Assembly (NCBI RefSeq): GCF_040807025.1
Contig: NC_090942.1
Span: 199,262,247 to 199,326,246 of the forward strand
Direction: 5' to 3'
Source: Struthio camelus
Lineage: Eukaryota; Chordata; Aves; Struthioniformes; Struthionidae
Length of the DNA: 64,000 nucleotides
Within the stretch, counting starts at the first letter, position 1. Every line of letters starts with the position of its first letter. The position numbers and the translations under genes were made by a program. Below are positions 1 to 12,600 of this stretch, in pieces. The notes under the pieces were generated by a model, which had not been told where the DNA came from, made no database searches, and saw only the letters and a list, made by a program, of their open reading frames with translations.

Positions 1-245
1 TTGTGAAGCCTGCTTTCCCTTCTGTGAAATAGCTCTCTTGCTTGATTATCGGACAAATGAAGCTTCAACATCTATATTTCTTGGTGTCTCTGGCTGTAAC
101 AGATCTGGCTTGTTGCCAGCACTTGTTTATTTTCAAAATCAGTGTAGATGATAAATGGTAATTGATTGGAATAGTCTTCTCAGCATAACTTGATGCCAGG
201 GAACTTGACATTATTAAATAATACAAAACATCTGAATTTGTGCAG

Positions 246-407
246 GATGAGAAATACATACATATTGATGAAATGGAAATGATGAAAGTAGAGAAATGTG
301 TTGGTGACGTGGTGGAGTGGATGAATAATGCTGTAAGTGCACAGGCTAAAAAGAGCTTAGATCAGGATCCAGCTGTGCGTTCAACTGAAATTAAGGCAAA
401 GCTACAG
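246..407 (+). CDS. HSPH1: HSPH1 penultimate coding exon
   Basis: The exon is bounded by a TTTGTGCAG acceptor and a CTACAG|GTAAGT donor and encodes 54 residues in phase 0. It contains the family signatures VVEWMNNAVSAQAKKSLDQD and STEIKAKLQ, close to the C-terminal helical-bundle region of mammalian HSP105/HSPH1. Hsp110 proteins are large Hsp70 relatives of the cytosol that act as nucleotide-exchange factors for HSC70/HSP70 and as holdases. The upstream part of the gene lies outside the window and bases 1-245 are intron. HSPA4 and HSPA4L share this region but their tails differ from the one encoded by the next exon. Confidence 0.95.
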
Positions 408-901
408 GTAAGTACTGAAATAACTAATTTTAGAGGCTGGTGCTAAGGCTTAGACTGACTTTTTCTTTTTTGCTGTTTTGTTTTTCTTTGCATTTAATCT
501 TGCTGCTGCAGTGTTCTTAAAGGGTAGTTAGAAGATGTGGTAGCACATGATTCAGTAGAAAGCAGAGGAGCTTATAGTGTACCATATAGAATTTTGTGGA
601 GCTATAGACATTTTGCGTTTCAGTCACTTTGAAAAGTCGGTTGACTTTTTCAGTACTATTGGTACAGAATAGTCTTGAAAAACATGTAAAATGAAAAATG
701 TTAAATGAAGTACTTCTGTCTGCAGAACTAAGTAAGTCAGTTAAGTTATTTCAGGGTGCAATCTGTACTTGTCAATTTGGACTCAGGAAGCAAATAAAGA
801 GACAAGTTTCAAACAGTAATGAGCACAGGGCTCAGCACGCTGGTGAAGTCGATGAGCCCTTAATACATATTCTGATCATAGCTCTTTCCTCTTTCTTTCA
901 G

Positions 902-1102
902 GAGTTGAACAATATCTGTGAGCCTATTGTAACACAACCGAAACCAAAAGTTGACTCTCCTAAGGAAGAAAATCCATTAAATGAACAGAGTGATTATAAA
1001 AGCGAAGACATGGGAGAAGATGACAAAAATTCCGAAATGCCTCAACAAAATGGCGAATGTCATCCAAGTGATCAAAACGCCATGAGCATGGACTTGGACT
1101 AA
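902..1102 (+). CDS. HSPH1: HSPH1 last coding exon with stop codon
   Basis: The acceptor is a pyrimidine-rich CTTTCTTTCAG; the exon encodes 66 residues and ends in TAA. It starts ELNNICEPIVTQPKPKV, continues as an acidic, low-complexity, probably disordered tail, and ends in QNGECHPSDQN followed by MDLD. The QNGEC motif and MDLD end separate HSPH1 from HSPA4 (ending EMDID, from memory). The intron before it is 494 bp. Convergent WDR95 downstream matches the mammalian neighbourhood and supports the assignment. Confidence 0.96.
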   Translation, partial: ELNNICEPIVTQPKPKVDSPKEENPLNEQSDYKSEDMGEDDKNSEMPQQNGECHPSDQNAMSMDLD

Positions 1103-1770
1103 ACCACTGCACTTGCAGCAACTTATTTCATCCTGTGACAGAAGATATTTTTGCTGTCGTATGTGATGGGGGCAGGGTAGGGGGGATGCATTGTTTCGGG
1201 AGCTATTTATATTTTTCTTAAAACTTGTCTGGAATATGTTGTATTATGGGAGGAAGAGTAGTAATAATGATGGTCATGACTATCCTAAAAGGAAAATTGC
1301 CTTGGTAACTTTCAGATTCCTGTGGAATTGTGAGTTCATACTAAGCTTCTGTGCAGTATTTAACCATTTGCATCACTAACGATGAAAAGAAGCCCTTGCT
1401 CAGAAATATACTGCTACTTCAAGAGGTTGTAACCGAAACCTTCGTAGGCATTTGTAGATGCCAAGGTAGTTTTCTTTCATCTGGACATCTAATTGGGTAT
1501 GTCAATAAAAAGCCAGTGTCTATCCCATTTTATAAGGACTTTCCAGAATAAAATCCTTCTGTTCTAAGGCTTTTGACTATTGCAGTCCAAAGCACTTATC
1601 AGATAATAAGATGGTGAAATGTGTTAGTAGCATGCGGAAACACTTATGTTTCGTCTCTTGCTAAACAATACATTTTTCATGTGGGGTACATAAAATGAAG
1701 GAAATGCTAATTCTGTTAGTGTTATTGTGAAGCCTTTTAATGAGCTTTAAAATAAAGTTCATTTTACTGC
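1103..1770 (+). other. HSPH1: HSPH1 3' untranslated region
   Basis: This is AT-rich sequence after the HSPH1 stop. AATAAA signals lie at 1504-1509, 1547-1552 and 1751-1756; the last is followed by T/TG-rich sequence of the kind seen downstream of cleavage sites. A further AATAAA at 4084-4089 would give a much longer tail overlapping the WDR95 3' end on the other strand. Which signal is used cannot be told from sequence, so the end given is an estimate. Confidence 0.6.
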
Positions 1771-3192
1771 TATCTCCTGACTTGTTGGCTTTAGCTGTTT
1801 TCAGTACTTCTGGTATAAGTGAGTGCCCTTTTTGGTGTTTATGGCAGATAAGCAAGGCTGCTACTTTGCCTTCCTGTGCATGAGTCCTAAAAAGCTGTAA
1901 CTCTCATACTTAGCACAGAACAGTTTGTGCAGTAAGCTGAAAGTAACAACTGCTTAACCAAATAGACAAACATTCATTTTTCTGTGCCCTAAAGAATGAA
2001 TATACCAGAAGGAACCCAGAAGCTTCACAAAGGTAAAGCATATGATAAATTTGTAAGATTTAGATCCCTGTAGCTTAGAGACCAAAACCTGCAGTTCAGA
2101 AGATCATGTTAAAAGCTGATTAACGACATCACAGTTTCAGGTGCCTTTTGTTAAAGATTGAGCTAAAAAAGCAAAATGAGGTTTCAGCTCCTTTTAAGCA
2201 AGTGACTGGTTAGACCTTGATAAATGGTTTAAGAACAAAAAATTCTTCTCAGGTGAATCTCAAGTCTACAAAAGAAGCTTATTTTTCGGTACATGTAGCA
2301 GAGGAAGGTGCTGAAAGAGATGATTCATATCCTCTAATTTAGATGTCAGACTATACTAGGGAACCCTGAAGTCAGGAGGTAAGAGATTTTTCTTTTTGGA
2401 AGCATATTGCAAAGTGTGTTTGGAATCTCCACTGATGCACTGGAGTATTGACTCCCTGTGTAAGCATGTATAACCAGATGCTGGAAGGCCACAGAATCAC
2501 TCAGTGCAAGGTCTTGGAAAAGGATGTGTGGCTCAGGAGTATTTTGCCTGCAACAACAAAACTTCGGGGGGGGGGGGGGGCGGAAGAGGAAGTTTTGTTC
2601 CACTAGAGCTGCTGCAGTGGGAGTACACTTGAGAGGACTGGTGCTTACTTAGGGCCAACTAGTCTTACTCTTGCCTTTCTCTCTCCTCATTATTGCTTTT
2701 AGTAACATCCCTAGCTCTTCTAACAGACAGGGGCAGGAGCAATGCTACAGTGCACGCAGCTTTCTGTAGCAGTGCCTAGTTGTCAGCATTGGCTGTAAGC
2801 AACTGGACTACAAAAACACAGATCCATGTTATAGGCTCCTCATGCCTGCACTTTCCTCTGTGCTGATCCATTAGGCAGTTGTGTACAGTAGGCAACACCA
2901 AAAATCTTAGCTCTAGAAAAAAGATGGGGAAGAATCTAAAGAAGTCACTAGATTTCAAAACTGTGTTTGCAGTGTGGAGGAGGGTAGTAATTTACTTCTA
3001 TTGGTCCCAATATAGTGGTAGGATCAAGATTTAAGCATTTTAACTGACTTACACTTCTTGCTTAGGTTTTTACTTGCTGAAATGGACAGTATGGCTCTAG
3101 CACTGTAAAGGATGTTGGAACTTATATGGCAAACCAGAAGGATTCTATAGCAGGAAGCTTATTCTGATTATAGAAACACTTTGTTGAGGCAT
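1771..3192. other. Intergenic or distal 3'UTR DNA between HSPH1 and WDR95
   Basis: I see no exon-like open frame with splice sites on either strand. The stretch is AT-rich apart from an uninterrupted run of 15 G at 2566-2580. It separates two convergent genes and may be partly transcribed as long 3'UTR from either side. Confidence 0.5.
2566..2580 (+). repeat. Poly(G) tract, 15 G
   Basis: An uninterrupted run of 15 G flanked by CTTC and CGGAAG. Such runs are length-unstable, difficult to sequence and can fold as quadruplexes. Confidence 0.9.
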
Positions 3193-3198
3193 TTTATT
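3193..3198 (-). promoter_or_regulatory. WDR95: Candidate poly(A) signal for WDR95 (distal)
   Basis: AATAAA on the minus strand, about 370 bp beyond the TAA that closes exon 29. It is the first canonical hexamer I found downstream of that stop. Confidence 0.4.
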
Positions 3199-3569
3199 TA
3201 AAGTAGAATTCTGTCGAAACAGCTAGTTCTCGAGCTACCAGAAAAAGCTTGGCTGGGACCGAAGTGATGGATTAGCACATGTTCAGTTACCTCTAGAGAA
3301 GGTATTGCTCTAATTTTCCTCTAATGAACTTTCATAAAAGAAATCTGAACCAAGTACAGACAAATCAGGTTTTTCACAAATTTCTGGAACATTGGCTATT
3401 TCATAGCAGTTAATGGTGTGGTAAGTACTCAATCCCTTATGATTAAGTGGCTTATTTAAATTCTTACAGTGCTTGTGCTTCAATCTAAAGGAAAAAAAAT
3501 TGAAAGTGGAAATTAGTGATGCAAGTTTCTTCTTCCCTCCCCCTGAATTAATGAATTTCTCTTTGTAAT

Positions 3570-3674
3570 TTACCTTTCACCAGAGCTCTGTGAAAGCCAC
3601 TTGTTCACTCCTACTTTGATCTCAGCATCAGTAATAGAGATGTGAGGATATTTGGGATGGTAGCTTTCTTCATG
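3570..3674 (-). CDS. WDR95: WDR95 exon 29, candidate last coding exon
   Basis: Acceptor GTATGTTGCAG, then 34 codons beginning HEESYHPKY and ending QSSGER before TAA at 3570-3572. Phase 0 fits exon 28 spliced at AAG|GTTTGT. The stop overlaps a donor-like AAAG|GTAAAT, so more exons could exist. An alternative acceptor seven bases inside (GAAG|AAAGC) would pair in frame with the stronger donor GG|GTAAGG of exon 28. Confidence 0.55.
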   Translation of the reverse strand, partial: HEESYHPKYPHISITDAEIKVGVNKWLSQSSGER

Positions 3675-6600
3675 CTGCAACATACCAAAAGAACACTCAG
3701 TAGTGCAAGGAATAGTCTGATTGCTAATCAGTTTGATCTTATTAACATGGTGATTCTTTGGTCTTACTGTGCTACTGATTAAATAGTGCACAAAGATCTC
3801 TTTTTTTTCTTCCCTTCCCTTCCAAAGGAAGAAAACTTGATTGCTCAAAAACAGGATTTTGAAATGCTTCTGATGGAGTATTTTGGATAGTGTATGTTAA
3901 ATCATTACATTTACTTGCAACACTCATCTCTAAATTCCCAACTTTATATAAGCATTTGTGAGTGTTTTGCTATTATGGCATTACTAATAAGGAGGATATT
4001 CAGAATATCTTACTGTTTCGGTATGTTTTTTCAGGCTGTGTTTTGAGACTCTTTTGACTTTGAAAGATCCTAGAAAAGTATCTAATAAAGACCACCTTTT
4101 TGTATCCAAAAATCTGTGTGTGAAGTATACTGGGAGATCAAATCTCCACTAAAAATATTTAAGGACATGAGTGACAAACCATCAAAGGCATTTACTCAGA
4201 CAGCCTTTATGGGTCATTATTAACCTTAGCTAAGTGTATAAATATGCCTTATCTGCTATTATCTTTGCCGGCATAACAGACTTGTGAATTAAATGCTGCT
4301 TTAAAATAGAGTTTGTAAGCTCCCAACGCACATCAAATAGCTTGAAATTCAATCTTCCTTTATTTCTGAATTTCAGATGATTCAAACTTAGGTAAAATAC
4401 ATAAGACTTACTAGAATTGTTGTATTTTATAGTTTGCTGTTACATTTTTTTTCAAAAGATTAATGGAAGTAATAATTGTGAAATGATGCACATTCTTAGG
4501 GGGAATCACCCCTCCCCGACAAATCTAAGTATTTTAAACCACCATGGTAGAGTTTAGAGCCACAAAAGGATAAGGGCAAAGCAAACAATGTAATATTTTA
4601 TTTATTTATTTTTAAATCTACAGCATAACTTCTCACATAAAGGCTGGATCTAGCATATTGTTAGTCCATAAAAATGTAAAGAAAAATGTACAGGCTGACT
4701 ATTACTAAGGCTCAGTTGGTGCATGGTAACACTTGATCATGTGTCTGGTCCTCACTGAAATGTTTCTTTCATTAACACCTGATAAAAATGATGAAGCCAA
4801 AATAAAACAATCTTTCTGAAATACCAAATATGCCAGCCAGCTGCACACTCATATTAAAGTTTTAGTTTACCAGATGGTAGTCTAATACACCACAGGTTTG
4901 AATTTAATTCTTTGTTTCTTAAGCAGTTGTACAGAATCCAGAGATATGCCCTAAATGCACCACCTTGCCTACATCACTTGTTTTACTAGAGGACAGCAAT
5001 GGAGGCCTTACCCATTGCATGGAGAAAAACTGCTGTGTATGCACAAACCTTAGGCACAGGTTTCCCCTGGGCTTTGGGACTCTGGTCTGAGTTGATGACT
5101 TCCAAGACAGAAGACTGTCCTTCTAGCACTGGATGAAGGGGCAGGCTTTGTGGGTCTATCAGGATTTCATAGGGAACCCTGGGGTGTTTCCAGGAGGCAG
5201 GAGTGAAAACCTCCCAGGGCTCAGCCTGGCCAAAGGTCCCTGGAGGGCGGAGAGAAAAAAGGAAAAAAAGATATCCATGTAAAGAGGCAGATGGGCTAAT
5301 TCACAAACCTGCTTTTCAATGGACTCATCAAGTCATTGTGGTACCAGCTAAAGATTGTAGGAAATCTTTGAATAAACTTTCTTCAGGGGAGAGAACGGGC
5401 AAAAAGCAGGAATCACAGCACATGAGTTGCAACAAAAAGCACATAAAGAAAAAAGTGTCACTGCTTTAGGCAAGATACCAAAGGAGGAGGGACTTGAGGT
5501 ATTGCTGTGATTAATCTTTGGCACCAGGCTATCTATTTATGTGAACTAGGGCTGCTTTCCTCTAATTCTGAAATTGGACTGCCAGGTGAGTTACTAAATT
5601 TGATTGGGGGGAAGGGGGGGGGGGTTAAACTTTTCTGTAACAGCTGAGCAGCCTGATTACCAGGATATCTGCTGCTCTGATACAAATATTTGTCATGCAT
5701 ATATTTGTGGTTTTTGTAGCTCCCTATGATTAAGCTACAGTATAGTTCTGTGAAACACATTCAATACATAAATAAATAAATACATTTTATATAATCTTCA
5801 AAGTCAGATGTTATTTATTTCATGGACCTTGATCAATCCCAAAAAACAGTATTGAATTCAGTACATGTTATCGCAGATAATTTCGAGTGACTTTCAAAAG
5901 TGGTGAAGGAGCCAAAAATGCAAATAGAAAAACAGGACCTAAACATATAATTTCCACAGAGTTAAAAAAAAAAAAGTATTACAAAAAAAAGCCATCAGCA
6001 CCTGCATCTTTAGATTTTTAAAAAAAATCTTAAAAAGCTGGCCTTTAATTCATCTGACTGAAGGCGTTCACTTCTAAATATGATTTTACAATACTCTTCC
6101 TCCTCAGAAAGTAAGAAGCATGCTGGGAATTGGAAAGAAGAGAAAACCCCATAGGTGTTCCTTGTGGATATTAATAAAACCCACCCCGTCATTCAAATGT
6201 AGCCCCTAGTGATGTAAAACATGAGATGCAAGGCTGAATAGTACAGGTCCAAACTCTAAATCCCTTGCTGTAGTCCAAGAATCTGTTGCTTAGACGCTCA
6301 CTAACTTATGACTGCAGTGGTAGGGTAATTATAAAAGTCCACATCACCTTTGTAGGTTTTTTTTTTTTTTAATCTGTATCTGCTGTTTATTAACTGGTGC
6401 CTTTTGAGTGCTTAGCTGTTATTATTACTTACCAATGTATTCTCCAGTCAGACTCCACAGGCGGACTGTGCAATCTATAGATGAGGACAACAGGACTCTG
6501 TCTTCATCTATCACCTCTAATCTATCAAAACAGAGAGCAGCATAGACAGGTATATACAGAGGTTCCTACCAGGAAACCTGTGACAGCATCACTAACTTGC

Positions 6601-9600
6601 ACCTTCTGTTGTTGAGCTTTACTGCCCCAAAATTTCATCTACAGTGGGTAGCTTTACAGGTTGGCTTCAGCATACAGATGCTTATCCCTCTTGGCATGCC
6701 TCTACAGAGACTGGGAGGGAGAGGGATCCTCCAAAGAGAGATTCAGAAAGGGAGTTTACCTCTCAGGATCAGTTGCCCACTGGGGTCCCTGCTCCCTTGG
6801 ACTGCAGAGGGGACCGGCGAGCCCAGCCTTCTCGGATTGAGGAGCTCTGTCAGAGTGTGTGATACCTGTGCTGAGGGCACGCAACAGAGCTGATGTAGCT
6901 CTGCCGAAGCATGTGATACCCATGCCTGTGACAGTGCTGATGTTGCAGGTCTGCCGGAGCGTAATACCTGTGCCTAGAGCATGTGTGGCAGCGCTGATGT
7001 TGTAGCTCTGCTGGAGCGTGCGATACACACCCCCAGGGCGCATGCAACAGTGCTGATGCTGTAAGGCAGCCGCTGTTTCAAGGAACTGAAGCGCCAGGTA
7101 CTATCAGACAAGTCTGAATGACACTGAAGTAAACATGGCACCATCATGGCACTTCACACGATTTGAGAAGTAATCAGCACAGGCGATCTCTGAACATCAG
7201 CAGAGAGCAGAGCTGAGGTTTCTAGTGTTGCCAGTGTAGATGATAATTAAGTAACTGAAACACGTTCCACTGAAAAGCAGCTGTTTATAGGTCTGTGTAC
7301 TCTGTAGCTATTTACACAGCTCAAACTGCACTATGTAAGACCATACTTACGATACAACCATTTTTATATGTGCTCGCCAGTGATGCATATCTACAGTAAA
7401 AGAAAGAATAAATCTGTAATATTCCCTATGATTCACAGTAATACACAAATATATGTCAATAGTGAAGAATATTTCACCAAGTGTCACTTCAGAGAGGCAA
7501 CATTTTGTGCAAGGCCAAACATAAAGCCTACGAAACAAAAACTACATATTTCTGACTCAGTATTTTAACCTTTTTTTTAATGTAACACAATGTTAACATA
7601 GTTTTCACCTAGGGCATGTTAAACTGATGCATGTCTGTTTAGCTCCCACCAAACTACATGGATTTGAGTGTTACAGGATGATATGTCAACATCCTTACTG
7701 AGATCTGGCTCAATCCTTACCTCATACTGAATTCAAAGTAGGTTTGTTAGTATTTAGCCAATGGACCATTAAATCGTTTTACCTAAAATGCTTCACAGAG
7801 GCAAATTTAGCTGTGCTGAAAACAAGTCATCACATAACCAAAGTTAGATTTATGAGATTGTACAAGAGGGGAAAACAGATATAAATGTGGCTCGGAGGAG
7901 TATTTTGATTTGTTTGGAGTTTTTTTTAATATAGTTTCAAATCATAAGAACTTTGTTCATTTTAATCCTTATTTTCTCTTCTTGTGTTTGCTTAGATGCA
8001 CACACATACATACATATAATGATTCAAACAGTTTATCTGTGTAAAAAACAATTCATACCACATACATTGTGGTGGCTCCTGCTCCAGATTCCCAAGGGCA
8101 TAATCCTTGATGCTGTAGACATACACATAACCATCACTATCGGCCGCATAAAGAGATGAATCATCAGGAGTGACAGCTATGCTGCTGATTGGAGATTTTA
8201 CTCGAGACTGAAATAGACGTTCAGGTATGATTAACCAATAACTTATAGTCTGTGATAATACAGTCCAGACTGTTTTAATGCACTTAAATTGCAGCATTCA
8301 GGTGATATAACTAATCCAAAGAGGAGATACATTTGTAACAACCAATCAAGGAGATTGTACTTTTCCTCTGCCCTCTATTAATCATACACAATTTACCTGG
8401 AACTGCAAGGGCGGTGCCAAACAGTTCTGCCTGGCTTACTTTTGCCTGTGTCAACAGCCAAACTTACAGGTATGAAGCTTGCTGGAGGTGAGGCTCCGCT
8501 GAGCAGGCTCCAGAAGATGAGAGAACCTGCAGAAAAACAAATCAGAATGGCAGAAATATTTCTCAGCAGTTGTGGAGCATGAGTCTATTGGGACAGGAAT
8601 ACAGAGGTGATGAAATCAGAATTAGAAGCAACGATCAAGCTATTCTCCACTAATCGTCACTTGTCTACAAGTTATTTACAGTAATACACTGGCTTTTCCT
8701 ATAGTGATGTTTTGTCATTTTTATCATGCAGCTCGGATATTCTCCAGGTATTTTCCATCTGAGTAAATGATTATTTTCACTTAAAACTTTAACATAAGGC
8801 AAGGGAAGGATCAAGAAAACATCCAAATTTAAGGGGGAAAAAAAATAGCAATTAAGAAAGGTTAGAGGGAGTCCTGCTATCAGCAAAAAACAAAGTTCTG
8901 CCATCGAATGGATGAGCACGTTCTCCCAGGACCAGAGCTCCTGCAGATTTTACTGCACCGGAGAGGAGTGTTCAGCAGCCACGGGAACATGCAGCATTAA
9001 GGTGCTGACCTCCTTTTAGATGCTGTAAATCAATAATCTGAAAATACATCCTTATGGATTAAAAGCGAAGGGAGAGGAAAGATTCGTTGTGACTGCAATC
9101 TGAGAAACAACTAACTCACAGTTTTCCAAAAAAACATAATTCAGGTCTGTTTTTCGAAAAACTATAGTGCAGATCATTTAAAACACGCTCCATACACTAC
9201 AGAGCTGTCACATTGCTGGGACATGCACCACATCACAGTGCTAACTCCTACCTTGAGGCCCATTAGAGATAAGAGCTGCTGCTCCAGATTCAAGCATAGC
9301 CATGCGAGTCCTTAGAAATACAACTTGGGTAACACTTGTGTCTATAGCTTGGAAAGGAAAAGGAAGAACAAAATTCATGTGTCACTGCAAGCCTGCTTAA
9401 ATGCTCAAGAGTTCAGCATTACCCTTCTGTAAAGAATAAAACTGAACCAATAAAATAAATTATGTCGACACAGCAAGATTCCACCCTGCCGCTGTATTGA
9501 AATTATGATAACCAAAACCCCTGCTTTTGTCTTTTTCTAACACAGTGGTAACGCTTTGATATGCATTTATTACAGCTATCCCTTCAAAGCCTCACAAAAC

Positions 9601-12600
9601 CACCAATATCATCATTGATAGCTTTCAGTAGAGCTGATCAGAGAAAGATGGAAACCTTTTACAGCGGAAAGGTTGTCTACGGAAATTAAAAGCACTCTGC
9701 AGAATCATGGATTATACCAGTTTTATTTTGGAGTTAAAAAAAGGAAAATTCTGGGCTGTCTTAGTAGTTTTAGAACAAAACTTCTATTTTTCTTGAAGAA
9801 ACAGTTTGAATGATAAGGTTTACTATTTGTAAGATAGAAAGATAGATTGATAGCTGGTATAAGTAATCTCACAAAAATCGAAAACAACCATTTAAACCTA
9901 TCTATCTTAAATATTTTTCTGGTCTTCCTTTTGCAAAGATTTTGCAACGCTGAGGTTTATTTATTATTGTCACTGCATTGCTCCCAAACGGTACTCGCCT
10001 CCTCCCTCAGCGCAGTCAGCAGGAAGTGGAGTGTGAAGTTTGCAATAGATGCAGCCAGAGTTCATGTTCCAAACTATAATTTCACCATCGTAACTAGCTG
10101 TGGCGAGCAGAGTCGGTGGACAATAAGCAACACACAGGATATCCTCTTTATGACCTTGGGTCTGGATGCAAATGGAAAAAAGCCATGAAGGAAAAATTGT
10201 TCATCCTTCCCTTTTATTCAGCAGGCTCTTTGGCTTGGTCCAATCCCACGCAAGAGCCTAGAAGGAGTGATTCCTGCTCTCAGTCTAATGTCCTATACAC
10301 AAGGCATGAGAATAACCTCTCCCTTCTCCACGTCCCCTTCCAGAAAGTCTTGTATTTTCCATGAGTCTGCTGCAGGTTTGGTGGCACCTCCTTTCCACCT
10401 CCCATCTCAGCTCACAAACATTCAGCTTTATCTGTCTCCTCTTCCCCGAGCTCAGGCTATTTCTCTGACTAAGTCTCTGACTTTTCCTAGACATTATGAA
10501 AACTAGTGACCAAGGCATATGTGCTGCTAAAATTAAATTAACAGCTGATTACAAAAATATCATTTGCCTAAATTAAATCTAGACCAAGTATTTATTTGTT
10601 GAGCCATGCTGACTTAAATAGTGCCATAGCTTACTGGTCTCCTTAAAAATGTGTTTGAAATATACTCGAGGTGGGTTCTTACTATGTCATCCTGCCAAAA
10701 GGGCTGAGGTTTCTGAACATGATGAAGCTCCTCTGTGCAGTCCTGTACCAAAGACGACAGACAAGGGAGACACTGGTACATCCATAGCTGGAAGGGGTTT
10801 GCTCTCCCTCTCCCCAGACACACATTCGCCTGCTCAGCAGGAGGGAAGGCCAGCGCTATGCAGTCTGAACAGTCCTACCTGCAAAAAGAGCTGGCCAGAA
10901 AATGGGAATTCCACTTCACAGAAGGTAAAGAGGTTCCTAAATTGCTTTTTGTTTCAATTTAGGATGAAGTACTTTTTTTGTTTGTTTCTTTCTTTTAAAG
11001 AAAAAGAAAGCAAGAGAAGTGTCCCAGAATAGCTAAAAGCTAAGTATTATCTTTTTCTTTCCCTCTCAGTCCCATTTGCAACATCACCCAGTTTGTTGAA
11101 GCCAATATGTTTGGTTTCAACAAATGTCCATTTGAAAATTTCTTTGTAGGAAGATACCTAATATGTAATGCCTGCTGCTAATTCCCAAGGGCACAGAAGG
11201 AAATCCTGCATCTTATGAGGAAACACCAGCCCTTCATATCACTAGAAGTAATATGTTTCCTCTCTGCATTTTAAATTTAACCTTGGTAGAGGTCACCATG
11301 ATTTGGCTATCTGACAATGGACAACTACACGTTTCTCTGATCACAGCCAGATAAAGCTTTACACAGATTTTGCTGTATGAATGGCTCAAAATTCTGAGTT
11401 CAGAGGACAAGAAAACATTGTGGCACTTACTGAGCAAAGATGTACAGATACAGCCAACTTTCTGCACTGATTAGTCAAGCCAAACTCAAAAGAATTACTC
11501 CCAGCCCCCAAGGTCAATCCAAACCCAAGCAACTGCAGTTTTACCAGGCAAATCAGAGTGTCATCCGCCGGGCACAAACACAAGCCTTAGAGAAAGCCAC
11601 AAAATTGTGCCTGCTTTCTGAGCTGAGCACCATCACAATCTAGAAGCAGGGAGGCCCATTTTAACACCACTTGCCCTGTGGGATGATCTCTCAGGTTTTG
11701 TGCATCTTGGATACATTTTTGGTTTCAAGCCCAGACAGAAGGTTTTACTAGTGGTAAAACGTTTTTTGTTCCTTTTCAGTTTTTACAAGATCAAAACACT
11801 GAGTTCTGGTTTTCACTGAAAATAGGAATTTTATACCAATATTTTTATGCTAATAGATCATCCCTTTCAGATGCAGTCCTTCTACTTACAAAGTACACGT
11901 TTATTCTTCTGTCCCATCCAACAGCTACGATATACCTAGGAGAACATTCAGGACACTGCTCAGGATGCGTTTGCTTTATCAACAAACTTTTCCAAAATTA
12001 AAAAGAGAGGCAGTATTTAAATATGGCTAGTTTAAATATTCATACAAGGTCAAATTTACCCACTGGTTTCTAAAGGATGAAGCAGTTATCTGCAATGTGC
12101 CACTCTGATCTTACTCTTCCTCTCAGAAACTACAGAGCTCTTCATCAATGTGCGTGGCACTATGCTTCACGTAATAGGCTCTGACTTATATGCGATGCTA
12201 TGAGACAAATAGCACAGGTATACTGTCTATGATGTAGCAGAGCAATGGCACCAGACAGCTTGACTTTTAGAGCACCATCTGATTTGCACATGTGTCTAAA
12301 TGCATATATAGAAGGGAAGGGACAGATAAAACAGCTGACGGGGACAGCTGAAAAATGTAAAATCCAACTGACAAGAGTTTTCTGCTCAGTCCTTAGCTCA
12401 GGATCAGTTCTGCCATTGCTAAAGGACTCTGTCCCAAGCAAGACAGCTCACAACGTTTAGTCTTGTCCTTGCAGGCAGGATGTGTTCTCTCCTAGGGGAT
12501 CCTAGGAGGGGTAGGCACCTTCCCCTGGGATCCCTGCCTTTGCAGGTGGTATGGGGATGTGTGTGGCAGGGGGGAGCCCCTGGGACAGACCCTTTCCCAG

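Noticed and set aside
246-1102. Assignment to HSPA4 or HSPA4L instead of HSPH1
   Set aside because: The QNGEC motif, the MDLD terminus and the WDR95 neighbour all fit HSPH1.
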